The translations under genes were made by a program, and so were the position numbers. A stretch of DNA of 19,352 nucleotides from Dinghuibacter sp964544695. Lineage in GTDB: Bacteria > Bacteroidota > Bacteroidia > Chitinophagales > Chitinophagaceae. Position 1 is the first letter of the stretch; every line of letters starts with the position of its first letter. This document shows positions 6,789 through 14,162 of this stretch, one piece after another. The DNA is taken from assembly GCA_964544695.1 (NCBI GenBank), contig CAZJDB010000264.1, forward strand, positions 1-19,352, in the 5' to 3' direction. Below the pieces are notes generated by a model. It did no database searches, was not told the origin of the DNA, and saw nothing but the letters and a program-made list of their open reading frames with translations.

Positions 6789-7685
6789 TTAACTCCCCGA
6801 GGCAAAATGCACTTTCAAACATTCCAGGAAATGCCGGATCGCCGGTGAATCTTTACACGTCGCCGCGTACCACGTCCGGTTGGCAATCTCCGGTGGAAGG
6901 GGTATCGCCACGATATCCCGCGTTTCCAGGTAAGGCGCTATGATCCAATCGGCCAGGGTACTGATGCCCAGGTTCGCGTCCACCATCTCGATGATGGCAT
7001 CCGTATAGTGGATGCGATGGATATGCCTTGGCGTGACGTGGTGTGCCTTGAGCATGTTTTCCACCACCGGGATGCTCCCCGAAGCAGGGTCATTGAAGGA
7101 GAGGAAGAGTTCCTGATCCTGAAAGTCCTCCACGGAAATGGCCGATCGACCGGCCAGGGGGTGTTGCCTGGATAAGATGGCATAAACCCGGTCCTCGAAT
7201 ATGGGTTCGTACCGAATCCTGGGATTATCCAGGGTGTTACGAACGATGGCGATGTCGAGGTCTCCTTTAAGAAGGTATTCCAGTGGATTGTAGGTCGCTC
7301 CCGATACGACATGGATATCCCATCCGGGGGAACTGTGTTTGTAGTATTTGATGATTTTAGGCAGCCAATGGTAGGCGGTATAACACTGGGTCGTGATCCT
7401 CAGCGCGCCGGCTTGTCCTTCCTTGAGGTGCCGGATATCGGCTTCCAGGGACAACAGTTCGGATAGGATTTTTTCAGCCGATTGAAGGAAGCGCGTCCCT
7501 TCGGTTGTCAGCTCCAGGCGCTTTCCACGACGGTCAAAGACCGGTAACCCAAACTCGTGCTCCAATTCCTTCAACTGATGGCTTAACGCGGATTGGGTCA
7601 GGTGTAAAGTATCCGCCGCCCGGGTCAGCGTTCCTTCCCGGACGATTGTATCTACGAGGCGGAAATGTTGTAAACCGATATTCAT
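6789..7685 (-). CDS. LysR-family transcriptional regulator (MetR-like)
   Basis: The 298-residue protein has an N-terminal winged helix-turn-helix (about residues 5-64; TLTRAADTLHLTQSALSHQLKELE is the recognition region) followed by a periplasmic-binding-like effector domain. The sequence resembles the MetR subgroup in both domains (HLTQSALSHQ, QCYTAYHWLPKI, GATYNPLEYLLKGDLDIAI). It is the first gene of the minus-strand operon, with the permease starting 20 bases after its stop. It therefore probably controls its own operon, with a pathway metabolite as effector. The 75-base spacer to the divergent TolC-like gene (7686-7760) is the obvious operator region. It contains an imperfect dyad, ATACAAAGTTTAT (7706-7718), and a 10-bp palindrome, TTCATATGAA (7681-7690), over the start codon. 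Neither is a clear T-N11-A LysR box. The effector cannot be told from sequence. Confidence 0.95.
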   Translation of the reverse strand: MNIGLQHFRLVDTIVREGTLTRAADTLHLTQSALSHQLKELEHEFGLPVFDRRGKRLELTTEGTRFLQSAEKILSELLSLEADIRHLKEGQAGALRITTQCYTAYHWLPKIIKYYKHSSPGWDIHVVSGATYNPLEYLLKGDLDIAIVRNTLDNPRIRYEPIFEDRVYAILSRQHPLAGRSAISVEDFQDQELFLSFNDPASGSIPVVENMLKAHHVTPRHIHRIHYTDAIIEMVDANLGISTLADWIIAPYLETRDIVAIPLPPEIANRTWYAATCKDSPAIRHFLECLKVHFASGS

Positions 7686-7722
7686 ATGAAAAAAACTAAT
7701 GGAAGATACAAAGTTTATTCAT

Positions 7723-7753
7723 TTTGCTCATGGATGCCTTGGGAGTAAATTTG
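7723..7753 (+). promoter_or_regulatory. Bacteroidota-type promoter of the efflux operon
   Basis: TTTG at 7723-7726 and TAAATTTG at 7746-7753 are separated by 19 bases and match the Bacteroidota consensus (TTTG around -33, TAnnTTTG around -7). The -7 box ends only seven bases before the ATG of the TolC-like gene at 7761, so the transcript should have almost no leader. The promoter lies in the same spacer that must hold the LysR operon promoter, so the LysR protein could affect both directions. Confidence 0.7.
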
Positions 7754-7760
7754 CGTGCCA

Positions 7761-9158
7761 ATGCGAAAAAACCAAATTTTCCCAATCGGGTTAATGGCCG
7801 GTTTACTATTGATGAATACCTGTGAAGCCCAGGTGCTCACGTTGAAACAGGCTATTGACACAGCCCTGGAGCATTATCCAACGCTAAAAGCCAAAGCCAA
7901 TTACGTCCGCTCCGCCCAAGCCTCCGTGGAAGAGGCGCGCCGGGAATACTGGCCGGACGTCTCCCTCTCAGGCCAGCAGGACTACGGGACGGTCAATGGA
8001 CAAAACGGTCCGCTGTATAGTTTCGAGGGATTGACCGCGGCCTCTTCGGGTCCCGTGCTCCCCGGTCAGAACAACACGGCGGCCTTCGGATCCCTTTACC
8101 TGGCGAACGTCAACTGGAATTTCTTCACCTTCGGACGCTATAAAGAAAGGGTTCGTGCAGAGGGGAAAATCCTGGCCCAGGATACCAGCGACCTGTATCA
8201 GGAACGCTTCGAGGAGGAAGTACGGGTGGCGGGCGCCTATTTGAATCTACTGGCCGCCCAGCAACTCATCCATACCGAGCAAAGCAACCTGGAACGCGCC
8301 CAGGCCGTCCAGACGGTCGTCCTGGCAAGAGTCAAGGGACAGTTGAATCCAGGGGTCGATTCCTCCCAGGCCAATGCCGAAGTCTCCAGTGCGCGGATCG
8401 CGCTCACCAATGCGGTGGAATTCGAGCAGGAAAGGGCCAATGATCTTGCGCAACTCCTGGGCGTACCCGCCAGGGAATTCAGCCTGGACACGCAATTCCT
8501 GGCCGACATCCCCAAAACCATGGCGACACCCGCGGGTATCAAGCCGGAAGATCATCCCCTGCTAACGTTTTTCCGCAGCCGGATACTGGCAAGCGAGGAG
8601 CAGGCGAAATATTTGAAAACCACCGCGTGGCCCGTATTTTCCGTGTTCGGCGTCACACAGGGACGGGGCTCCGGTTTCAATTATGATTTCGGGCCGAACG
8701 ATCCCTACGGATATACACATAATTATGGCCAGGGCGTGGGCATTCAACGCACCAACTACCTCATCGGGGTGGGCGTATTCTGGGATCTTACGACTCCCTT
8801 CCGCGTGCATGAACAAGTGGCGGCCCAGCACTTCATATCCCTGGGCCTTGGGGAAGAGTACGAATTGATCGATCAGCAGTTGTCCGCCCAGCGCGTCCTT
8901 GCTGAAACGCGGATCGCCAATGCCCTGAGCAATTACCGGGAAGCGCCCATACAAGTCCAGGCGGCCCGGGATGCATACATTCAAAAAAGTGTACAATACA
9001 AGAACGGACTGGCCAATATCGTGGACCTTACGCAAACCCTGTTCGTCCTCAACCGCGCGGAAACCGACCGCGACATCGCCAACAACAATGTCTGGCAGGC
9101 ATTGTTGTTCAAAGCGGCGGCCACGGGCGACTGGGATTTGTTCATTAATGCATTTTAA
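7761..9158 (+). CDS. TolC-family outer-membrane efflux protein
   Basis: The 465-residue protein starts at the ATG at 7761 (MRKNQIFPIG). An upstream in-frame GTG at 7755 adds two residues and is less likely. The signal peptide probably ends at CEA-Q. The mature protein has two repeats of the TolC/OEP type: an early LTLKQAIDTALEHYPTLKA motif, long Ala/Gln/Glu-rich helices (for example VRVAGAYLNLLAAQQL), and a closing helix with YKNGLANIVDLTQTLFVLNRAE, the usual end signature. It forms the outer-membrane and periplasmic tunnel of a tripartite efflux pump. The RND pump gene starts two bases after its stop codon, and the fusion protein follows, so all three parts are in one operon. The outer-membrane gene comes first here, whereas it is usually last. 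The exported substrate is unknown. Confidence 0.93.
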   Translation: MRKNQIFPIGLMAGLLLMNTCEAQVLTLKQAIDTALEHYPTLKAKANYVRSAQASVEEARREYWPDVSLSGQQDYGTVNGQNGPLYSFEGLTAASSGPVLPGQNNTAAFGSLYLANVNWNFFTFGRYKERVRAEGKILAQDTSDLYQERFEEEVRVAGAYLNLLAAQQLIHTEQSNLERAQAVQTVVLARVKGQLNPGVDSSQANAEVSSARIALTNAVEFEQERANDLAQLLGVPAREFSLDTQFLADIPKTMATPAGIKPEDHPLLTFFRSRILASEEQAKYLKTTAWPVFSVFGVTQGRGSGFNYDFGPNDPYGYTHNYGQGVGIQRTNYLIGVGVFWDLTTPFRVHEQVAAQHFISLGLGEEYELIDQQLSAQRVLAETRIANALSNYREAPIQVQAARDAYIQKSVQYKNGLANIVDLTQTLFVLNRAETDRDIANNNVWQALLFKAAATGDWDLFINAF

Positions 9159-9160
9159 AC

Positions 9161-12100
9161 ATGGGACTCATCAGATTTGCACTTAGGAAGCCAATCTCGA
9201 TATTGGTGCTGGTAGCGGGATTATTCTTCTTCGGGATCAAGGCCGTTACGGACGTCAAGATAGACATCTTCCCTTCGATCAACCTGCCCGTCATCTACCT
9301 GTCCCATCCCTACACGGGGTACACGCCCGCCCAAATGGAGGCGTATTTCGGCAAGCCCTATGTCAACCTGCTGTTGTATGTATCCGGTGTGAAAAGCATC
9401 GAGACCAAAAATATCCAGGGGCTGACCCTGATAAAGCTGACTTTTTATCCGGGCACCAATATGGCCCAGGCCGCATCCGAGGTGACGGCATTCAGCCAGC
9501 GGGCGCAATCCATTTTTCCGCCTGGTTCCAATCCTCCCTTTATCCTGCGTTTCGATGCCTCCACCCTCCCCGTGGGTCAGTTGGTGTTGAGCAGTCCCAC
9601 CCGGAACAACACCGAATTAAACGACCTGGCCAACGTATACGTGCGGTCCAACTTTACGTCCATTCCCGGGCTGGTGGCCCCTGCGCCATTCGGGGGGAAC
9701 GCCCGAACGATCGTCATCAGGGTGGACCCTGTGTTGATGCGCGAGCACAACCTGACGGCCGAGCAAATCGTGACCGCCCTGAATGAAAACAACCAGAACT
9801 CCCCCGCGGGAAACGTGAACATCGGGGACCTGGATTACCTCACCCCGGCCAATTCGACCCTCCGGGCGGTATCGGATTTCGAGAAGATACCCATATTCAA
9901 AGGTGGTGTACAGAATATCTACCTGGGGGACGTCGCGAAAATAGAAGATGGAGCGGACATTACCACCAGTTTTGCCCTGGTCAACGGGAAACGTTCCGTG
10001 TACCTGCCCATCACGAAGTCCGCCGCGGCCTCCACGTGGTCCGTGGTGCAAGCATTAAAAAAGGCTATTCCCCGCTTTGAAAGCGTGCTGCCCCCCGATG
10101 TAAAATTGTCGTACGTATTCGACCAGTCGGTATACGTCATCAATGCCGTCAAAAGCCTTCTCAGCGAGGGCGCCCTGGGGGCGTTGCTGACGGGGTTGAT
10201 GGTCCTGCTCTTCCTGGGAGACTGGAGGGGCGCGCTGATCGTCATCATGACCATCCCTACGTGTATCATTGCGTCGGTGATGTTCCTGAACCTGTTTGGC
10301 CAAACAATCAACATCATGACCCTGAGCGGACTGTCCCTGGCCATAGGTATTTTGGTGGACGAGTCCACGGTGACGATCGAAAACATACACCAGCACCTGG
10401 ACATGGGCAAGCCCAAGTCCCTGGCGATTTGGGATGCGTGTAAGGAAATCGCTTTCCCCAAGCTCCTCATCCTTTTTTGTATCCTGAGTGTGTTCGCGCC
10501 TGCGTTCACCATGGGGGGCATACCCGGCTCGCTGTTCATGCCCCTGTCCCTTGCCATCGGCTTCGCCATGGTGACTTCCTACATGATGGCTCAGACCTTT
10601 GTTCCGGTCATGGCTAACTGGATGATGAAAGGGCCCGCGGGTGAAAAGGATTATATAGCTCCGGCGGAATCGGAGGCGGAAGAAAAGCGCCATGCCGCCG
10701 AAGCCGCCATGACCGAACACAAAAACAAAAAGGGGAAAGTGCCCCCGTTCGAGAGGTTCAGGGCTCGTTATTTGCGCTTTCTGGACCGCCTTTTCCCTTA
10801 CCGGGCCATCATCACCATTGCGTATATCGTGATCATAGGCGGCCTGGCGGTGTTCCTGTTCACCCGGATCGGGCGGGACGTGCTTCCCCGCGTGAATGGA
10901 AAGCAATTCCAGGTGCGCCTCAGGGCCCCGGACGGGACCCGCGTGGAAAAGACCGAACTGCGCACGCTGGAAGCTATCCGTATCCTGGATACCCTGGTTG
11001 GACCGGGGCATATCGGCATTACTTCCGCATTCGTCGGATACCATCCGTCCACCTATTCCACGGACCCCATATACCTGTTCATGGCGGGTCCTCAGGAGGC
11101 CGTGCTCCAGGTAGAGCTCCAGGACAGTTTCAAAGTAAACCTGGAAGACTTGAAGGACCGTTTCCGCCAGGCCATTGCGCGGGATATGCCGGACTCCAAG
11201 GTGTCCTTCGAGCCCATCGAGCTGACCGACAAAATCCTCAGCCAGGGTTCTCCGACACCCATCGAGATCATGATTTCCTCCAAGGACAAGCGGCAGAACG
11301 AGCAGGAGGCCTTCAAGATCGTCGACAAGCTCAAATCCATCCCCTACCTGAGGGACGTGCAGATCGGCCAGTCGATCCGGTATCCGGCGATCAACATCGA
11401 TGTGGACAGGATCCGGGCGGCCCAAATGGGGACGGACCTGAATTCGATCGCTGCCTCCGTCGTTCCCTCTACCAGCTCCAGCCGCCTGACCAACAAGAAT
11501 ATCTGGCTGGATCCCAAGGTAGGTTTGGGATATAACGTGCAGGTGGAAGTCCCGGTTAATGAAATGACCAGCGTCTCGGATATCAATGAAATCCCCATTT
11601 TCCCAAATGCACCCCGGCCTGTTCTGGGAGATGTGGCGACGACAACACCCACGAAAATAGACGGGGAAATCGACGATATTGGGTCCATTCCCGAACTATC
11701 GGTGACGGCCAATATTTATAAGAAGGATCAGGGCACCGCAACGAGGGATGTGGAAAAAGCGCTTGCTTCCCTAGGCGCACCGCCCAGAGGGGTGGCATTG
11801 GAAACACGGGGCCTGAGTCAAACCCTGACGGATACCCTGGACAGCCTGCAGAGTGGACTCCTGGTGGCGATCGTGGTCATTTTCCTAATGCTGACGGCAA
11901 ACTTCCAGTCCTTCGCGGTATCCACCGTCGTGCTGTTCACGGTCCCGGCGGTATTGTTCGGATCCATGCTGATGCTGATCACCCTGGGTGATACCCTCAA
12001 CCTCCAATCCTACATGGGGATGATCATGTCGGTGGGTGTGTCGATTTCAAATTCCGTGCTTCTCATTACCAATGCCGAAGAGCTGAGGAAAAGCGGAGGC

Positions 12101-12403
12101 AAGGCCATCGATGCCGCCAAAGAAGCCGCCGCAGTGCGGATCCGACCCATCCTCATGACAGCCCTCGCCATGGTCGTGGGTATGATCCCCATGGCGGCAG
12201 GCCTCAGCGAAGGCGGGGGCCAGGTTACGCCGTTGGGAAGGGCGGTGATCGGGGGGCTCGTGGCGTCAACCTTTGCATCCTTATTCATCCTGCCCCTGGT
12301 ATTTTCATGGTTCATGAACAAGACGTCTGTGGAATCCGTGTCCCTGGATCCCGAAGACAAAGGAAGTAAACACTTTATCCCCTCTTTGTATGGTAAAGAA
12401 TAA
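9161..12403 (+). CDS. RND-family efflux pump, inner-membrane subunit
   Basis: The 1080-residue length is normal for AcrB-like RND pumps: one N-terminal membrane helix, two large periplasmic loops and two six-helix bundles. Signature regions are DIFPSINLPVIYL (N-terminus), LSLAIGILVDESTVTIEN (membrane segment 4) and VRIRPILMTALAMVVGMIP (segment 11). In segment 4 the usual Asp-Asp pair of AcrB is Asp400-Glu401. In segment 10 the position of AcrB Lys940 is Ser963 (VGVSISNSVLL). The proton relay therefore differs from classic drug pumps, although the segment-11 Arg is kept. A charged cytoplasmic linker (about 505-530, EAEEKRHAAEAAMTEHKNKK) joins the halves. The start is two bases after the TolC-like gene, and the end overlaps the fusion-protein gene by 14 bases. 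It exports an unknown substrate using proton-motive force. Confidence 0.95.
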   Translation: MGLIRFALRKPISILVLVAGLFFFGIKAVTDVKIDIFPSINLPVIYLSHPYTGYTPAQMEAYFGKPYVNLLLYVSGVKSIETKNIQGLTLIKLTFYPGTNMAQAASEVTAFSQRAQSIFPPGSNPPFILRFDASTLPVGQLVLSSPTRNNTELNDLANVYVRSNFTSIPGLVAPAPFGGNARTIVIRVDPVLMREHNLTAEQIVTALNENNQNSPAGNVNIGDLDYLTPANSTLRAVSDFEKIPIFKGGVQNIYLGDVAKIEDGADITTSFALVNGKRSVYLPITKSAAASTWSVVQALKKAIPRFESVLPPDVKLSYVFDQSVYVINAVKSLLSEGALGALLTGLMVLLFLGDWRGALIVIMTIPTCIIASVMFLNLFGQTINIMTLSGLSLAIGILVDESTVTIENIHQHLDMGKPKSLAIWDACKEIAFPKLLILFCILSVFAPAFTMGGIPGSLFMPLSLAIGFAMVTSYMMAQTFVPVMANWMMKGPAGEKDYIAPAESEAEEKRHAAEAAMTEHKNKKGKVPPFERFRARYLRFLDRLFPYRAIITIAYIVIIGGLAVFLFTRIGRDVLPRVNGKQFQVRLRAPDGTRVEKTELRTLEAIRILDTLVGPGHIGITSAFVGYHPSTYSTDPIYLFMAGPQEAVLQVELQDSFKVNLEDLKDRFRQAIARDMPDSKVSFEPIELTDKILSQGSPTPIEIMISSKDKRQNEQEAFKIVDKLKSIPYLRDVQIGQSIRYPAINIDVDRIRAAQMGTDLNSIAASVVPSTSSSRLTNKNIWLDPKVGLGYNVQVEVPVNEMTSVSDINEIPIFPNAPRPVLGDVATTTPTKIDGEIDDIGSIPELSVTANIYKKDQGTATRDVEKALASLGAPPRGVALETRGLSQTLTDTLDSLQSGLLVAIVVIFLMLTANFQSFAVSTVVLFTVPAVLFGSMLMLITLGDTLNLQSYMGMIMSVGVSISNSVLLITNAEELRKSGGKAIDAAKEAAAVRIRPILMTALAMVVGMIPMAAGLSEGGGQVTPLGRAVIGGLVASTFASLFILPLVFSWFMNKTSVESVSLDPEDKGSKHFIPSLYGKE

Positions 12404-13490
12404 ATGGTGGATTTTATGTTTGTTGTGCGCCGGGTGTGGCGCCGGGGCTGCGGACGACCCAAAGGCGCCTCCCGCTCCCCCGGCCGTGCAGGTATTTCCC
12501 CTTGCCAAAGGGTTGCTCTCTTCCAACCTGACGGTTCCCGGAGAGTTGATCGCCTATCAGCAGGTAGACCTCTATGCGAAAGTCAACAGCTTCGTCAAAT
12601 CGCTCCCGGTCGATATCGGGTCGGAAGTACACACAGGGGAAGTGCTGGCCACCATGGAAGCGCCCGAGCTGACCTCCCAGTTGGACGAAGCCAGGGCGAG
12701 GATCATGTCCGCCCAGGCCACTTACCTGGCGGACAAGGCGACGTATGAACGCCTCTACAATACCAGCCAGACGCCGGGTACCGTTTCCCAAAACGACCTG
12801 GATCAGGCAGCGGCAAAGAAGAGTTCCGATTCCGCCCAGGTAGAAGCCGCAAAGTATGCATTGAAGGTCGTGGAAGACACCCGCGATTACCTCGTCATGA
12901 GGGCCCCCTTCGATGGGGTGATCAGCGCGCGGAATGTCAATCCCGGGGCATACGTCGGTCCCTCGGGGAAAGGCTCGGAATTACCCCTGTTTACCTTGCG
13001 CCAGCAAAGCCTCCTGCGCCTGGCCGTTTCCATTCCTGAGGTCTATACGGGTTACCTGACGGATAAGGATAAGGTGGCTTTCATCGTCCGTTCCCTGCCC
13101 AACCAGAAATTCTATGCCCGCGTGCGGCGCCTCGCAGGCGCCGTGGACGAACGTTTGCGTTCCGAGCGCATTGAAATGGATGTACCCAATAAAGACAGGC
13201 GATTGCTCCCCGGAATGGTGGCCGAGGTCATTGTCCCCCTGCCCGCCTCCGACAGCACCATCGTCGTTCCCAGGACGGCCGTCATCAATTCGCCGGAATT
13301 GGTCTATGTGGTCCGGGTGGTAAATGGCAAAGTACAATGGGTGCCCGTTAAAACCGGACGCGATTCGGGAGGAATGGAAGAGGTATTCGGTAACCTGAAT
13401 GAAGGGGATACCCTTGTGCTCACCGCCTCCGAGGAAATGCGCAACGGTGCGCCCCTCGGACAAACCAAAGCCGTTAAACCCGGCAATTAG
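12390..13490 (+). CDS. RND efflux membrane fusion protein (HlyD/AcrA-like lipoprotein)
   Basis: The 366-residue periplasmic adaptor starts at the ATG at 12390, inside the last codons of the pump gene. MVKNKWWILCLLCAGC ends in a near-lipobox (Cys16 as lipidated residue, though position -3 is Cys rather than Leu), so the protein is probably anchored in the inner membrane. A Pro/Ala-rich linker precedes the beta-barrel/lipoyl half-motif LPVDIGSEVHTGEVLATMEAPEL, a short alpha hairpin (about 90-150), the second lipoyl half YLVMRAPFDGVISARNVNPGAYV, and a C-terminal membrane-proximal domain (TIVVPRTAVI, VVNGKVQWVPVKTGR). It bridges the pump and the TolC-like channel. No terminator is visible behind it; the next gene on this strand starts 32 bases on. 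Confidence 0.94.
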   Translation: MVKNKWWILCLLCAGCGAGAADDPKAPPAPPAVQVFPLAKGLLSSNLTVPGELIAYQQVDLYAKVNSFVKSLPVDIGSEVHTGEVLATMEAPELTSQLDEARARIMSAQATYLADKATYERLYNTSQTPGTVSQNDLDQAAAKKSSDSAQVEAAKYALKVVEDTRDYLVMRAPFDGVISARNVNPGAYVGPSGKGSELPLFTLRQQSLLRLAVSIPEVYTGYLTDKDKVAFIVRSLPNQKFYARVRRLAGAVDERLRSERIEMDVPNKDRRLLPGMVAEVIVPLPASDSTIVVPRTAVINSPELVYVVRVVNGKVQWVPVKTGRDSGGMEEVFGNLNEGDTLVLTASEEMRNGAPLGQTKAVKPGN

Positions 13491-13522
13491 GGAATTTTTA
13501 ATATATTGGGCAAAACCTCTCT

Positions 13523-13846
13523 ATGTATTGTTCAAACTGCGGTGCTCAAATCGATGATAAAGCGGTCGTCTGTGTAAAATGCGGCGTCCTGACCGGAAAC
13601 GTTCCCGTGTCCAAACAAGGCACACCCGATCCCGATACGGAAGGATATGATTGGCTGACCACTTTATTGCTTTGCTTTTTCCTGGGCCATTTCGGGGTGC
13701 ACAGTTTTTATACGAAAAAGACAGGCATCGGGATTTTCCAGCTCTGCACCTTTGGTGGATGCGGGATATGGACACTGATAGATTTCATTATGATCCTAAC
13801 CGGAGGGTTTAGGGATGGACTCGGCAGACCGTTGGTACGCAGGTAA
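13523..13846 (+). CDS. TM2-domain membrane protein with N-terminal zinc ribbon
   Basis: The 107-residue protein starts with a zinc-ribbon (MYCSNCGAQIDDKAVVCVKCG; Cys3, Cys6, Cys17, Cys20). After a short linker follows a TM2 domain with two membrane helices (LTTLLLCFFLGHFGVHSFY and GCGIWTLIDFIMIL) joined by the conserved turn containing TGIGIFQL. The function of TM2 proteins in bacteria is not established. The gene lies 32 bases behind the efflux operon and overlaps the DUF2752 gene by 32 bases. TM2 and DUF2752 genes are, to my knowledge, often neighbours in Bacteroidota. A weak TATATTGG box at 13502-13509 resembles a -7 element but has no -33 partner, so read-through from the efflux operon is equally possible. 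Confidence 0.9.
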   Translation: MYCSNCGAQIDDKAVVCVKCGVLTGNVPVSKQGTPDPDTEGYDWLTTLLLCFFLGHFGVHSFYTKKTGIGIFQLCTFGGCGIWTLIDFIMILTGGFRDGLGRPLVRR

Positions 13847-14162
13847 AGCCCTGGGGCTCCTCCTGGCACCTGTCCCGGTTGCCTGCGTGAACTACCATGC
13901 CACCGGTTTTTCCTTTTGTCTTTTTACATTGATAACGGGCCACCACTGCTATGGGTGTGGCCTGGTTCGCGGAATGTCTGCCGTATTGCATGGGGATTTT
14001 TCCGCGGCGTGGCGCCTCAATCCACTCAATGCCGTCACGATTCCGCTATTGACATGGTTATACCTACGCGAGTTAGTACTCGTCACCAAGCGCAAAATCA
14101 TTCGTTCGGTACATCCAATGGCCACCCGTGAAGTCGGGGAACTCGATCGTTTGAAATCCTAA
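13815..14162 (+). CDS. DUF2752 domain small membrane protein
   Basis: The 115-residue protein contains the DUF2752 core CLFTLITGHHCYGCGLVRGMSAVLHGDFSAAWRLNP (about 35-70; note the CxGCGxxR motif), followed by a membrane helix, AVTIPLLTWLYLREL. A first membrane segment lies near LGLLLAPVPVACV. The ATG at 13815 lies inside the TM2 gene and has a good ribosome-binding site (GGAGGG, 13802-13807, seven bases upstream), which is unusual for Bacteroidota and supports this start. The last 90 bases, coding for the tail after about TKRK, run antisense over the 3' end of the GH109-like gene. The tail is not part of the domain, so it may be a stop-loss extension. The function of the family is unknown. 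Confidence 0.85.
   Translation: MDSADRWYAGKALGLLLAPVPVACVNYHATGFSFCLFTLITGHHCYGCGLVRGMSAVLHGDFSAAWRLNPLNAVTIPLLTWLYLRELVLVTKRKIIRSVHPMATREVGELDRLKS

Noticed and set aside
6769..6822. Longer N-terminus for the permease
   Set aside because: It would overlap the LysR gene by 34 bases and adds a polar stretch before the first membrane segment.
904..7685. Standard putrescine (Puu) operon
   Set aside because: No FAD-dependent gamma-glutamylputrescine oxidase and no aminotransferase are present; an iron alcohol dehydrogenase occupies the oxidation step, and the permease resembles ethanolamine carriers.
7681..7718. LysR T-N11-A operator in the LysR/TolC spacer
   Set aside because: The dyads seen (TTCATATGAA and an imperfect ATACAAAGTTTAT) do not give a clear T-N11-A box or a MetR-type TGAA-N5-TTCA site, so no operator is called.
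10055..11425. Open frame of 456 codons on the minus strand inside the RND pump gene
   Set aside because: The translation is rich in His, Gln, Arg and Gly with no domain or signal, and the plus-strand pump is complete and conserved.
13502..13509. TATATTGG as a promoter of the TM2 gene
   Set aside because: One mismatch in the conserved TTTG part and no -33 element at the right distance.
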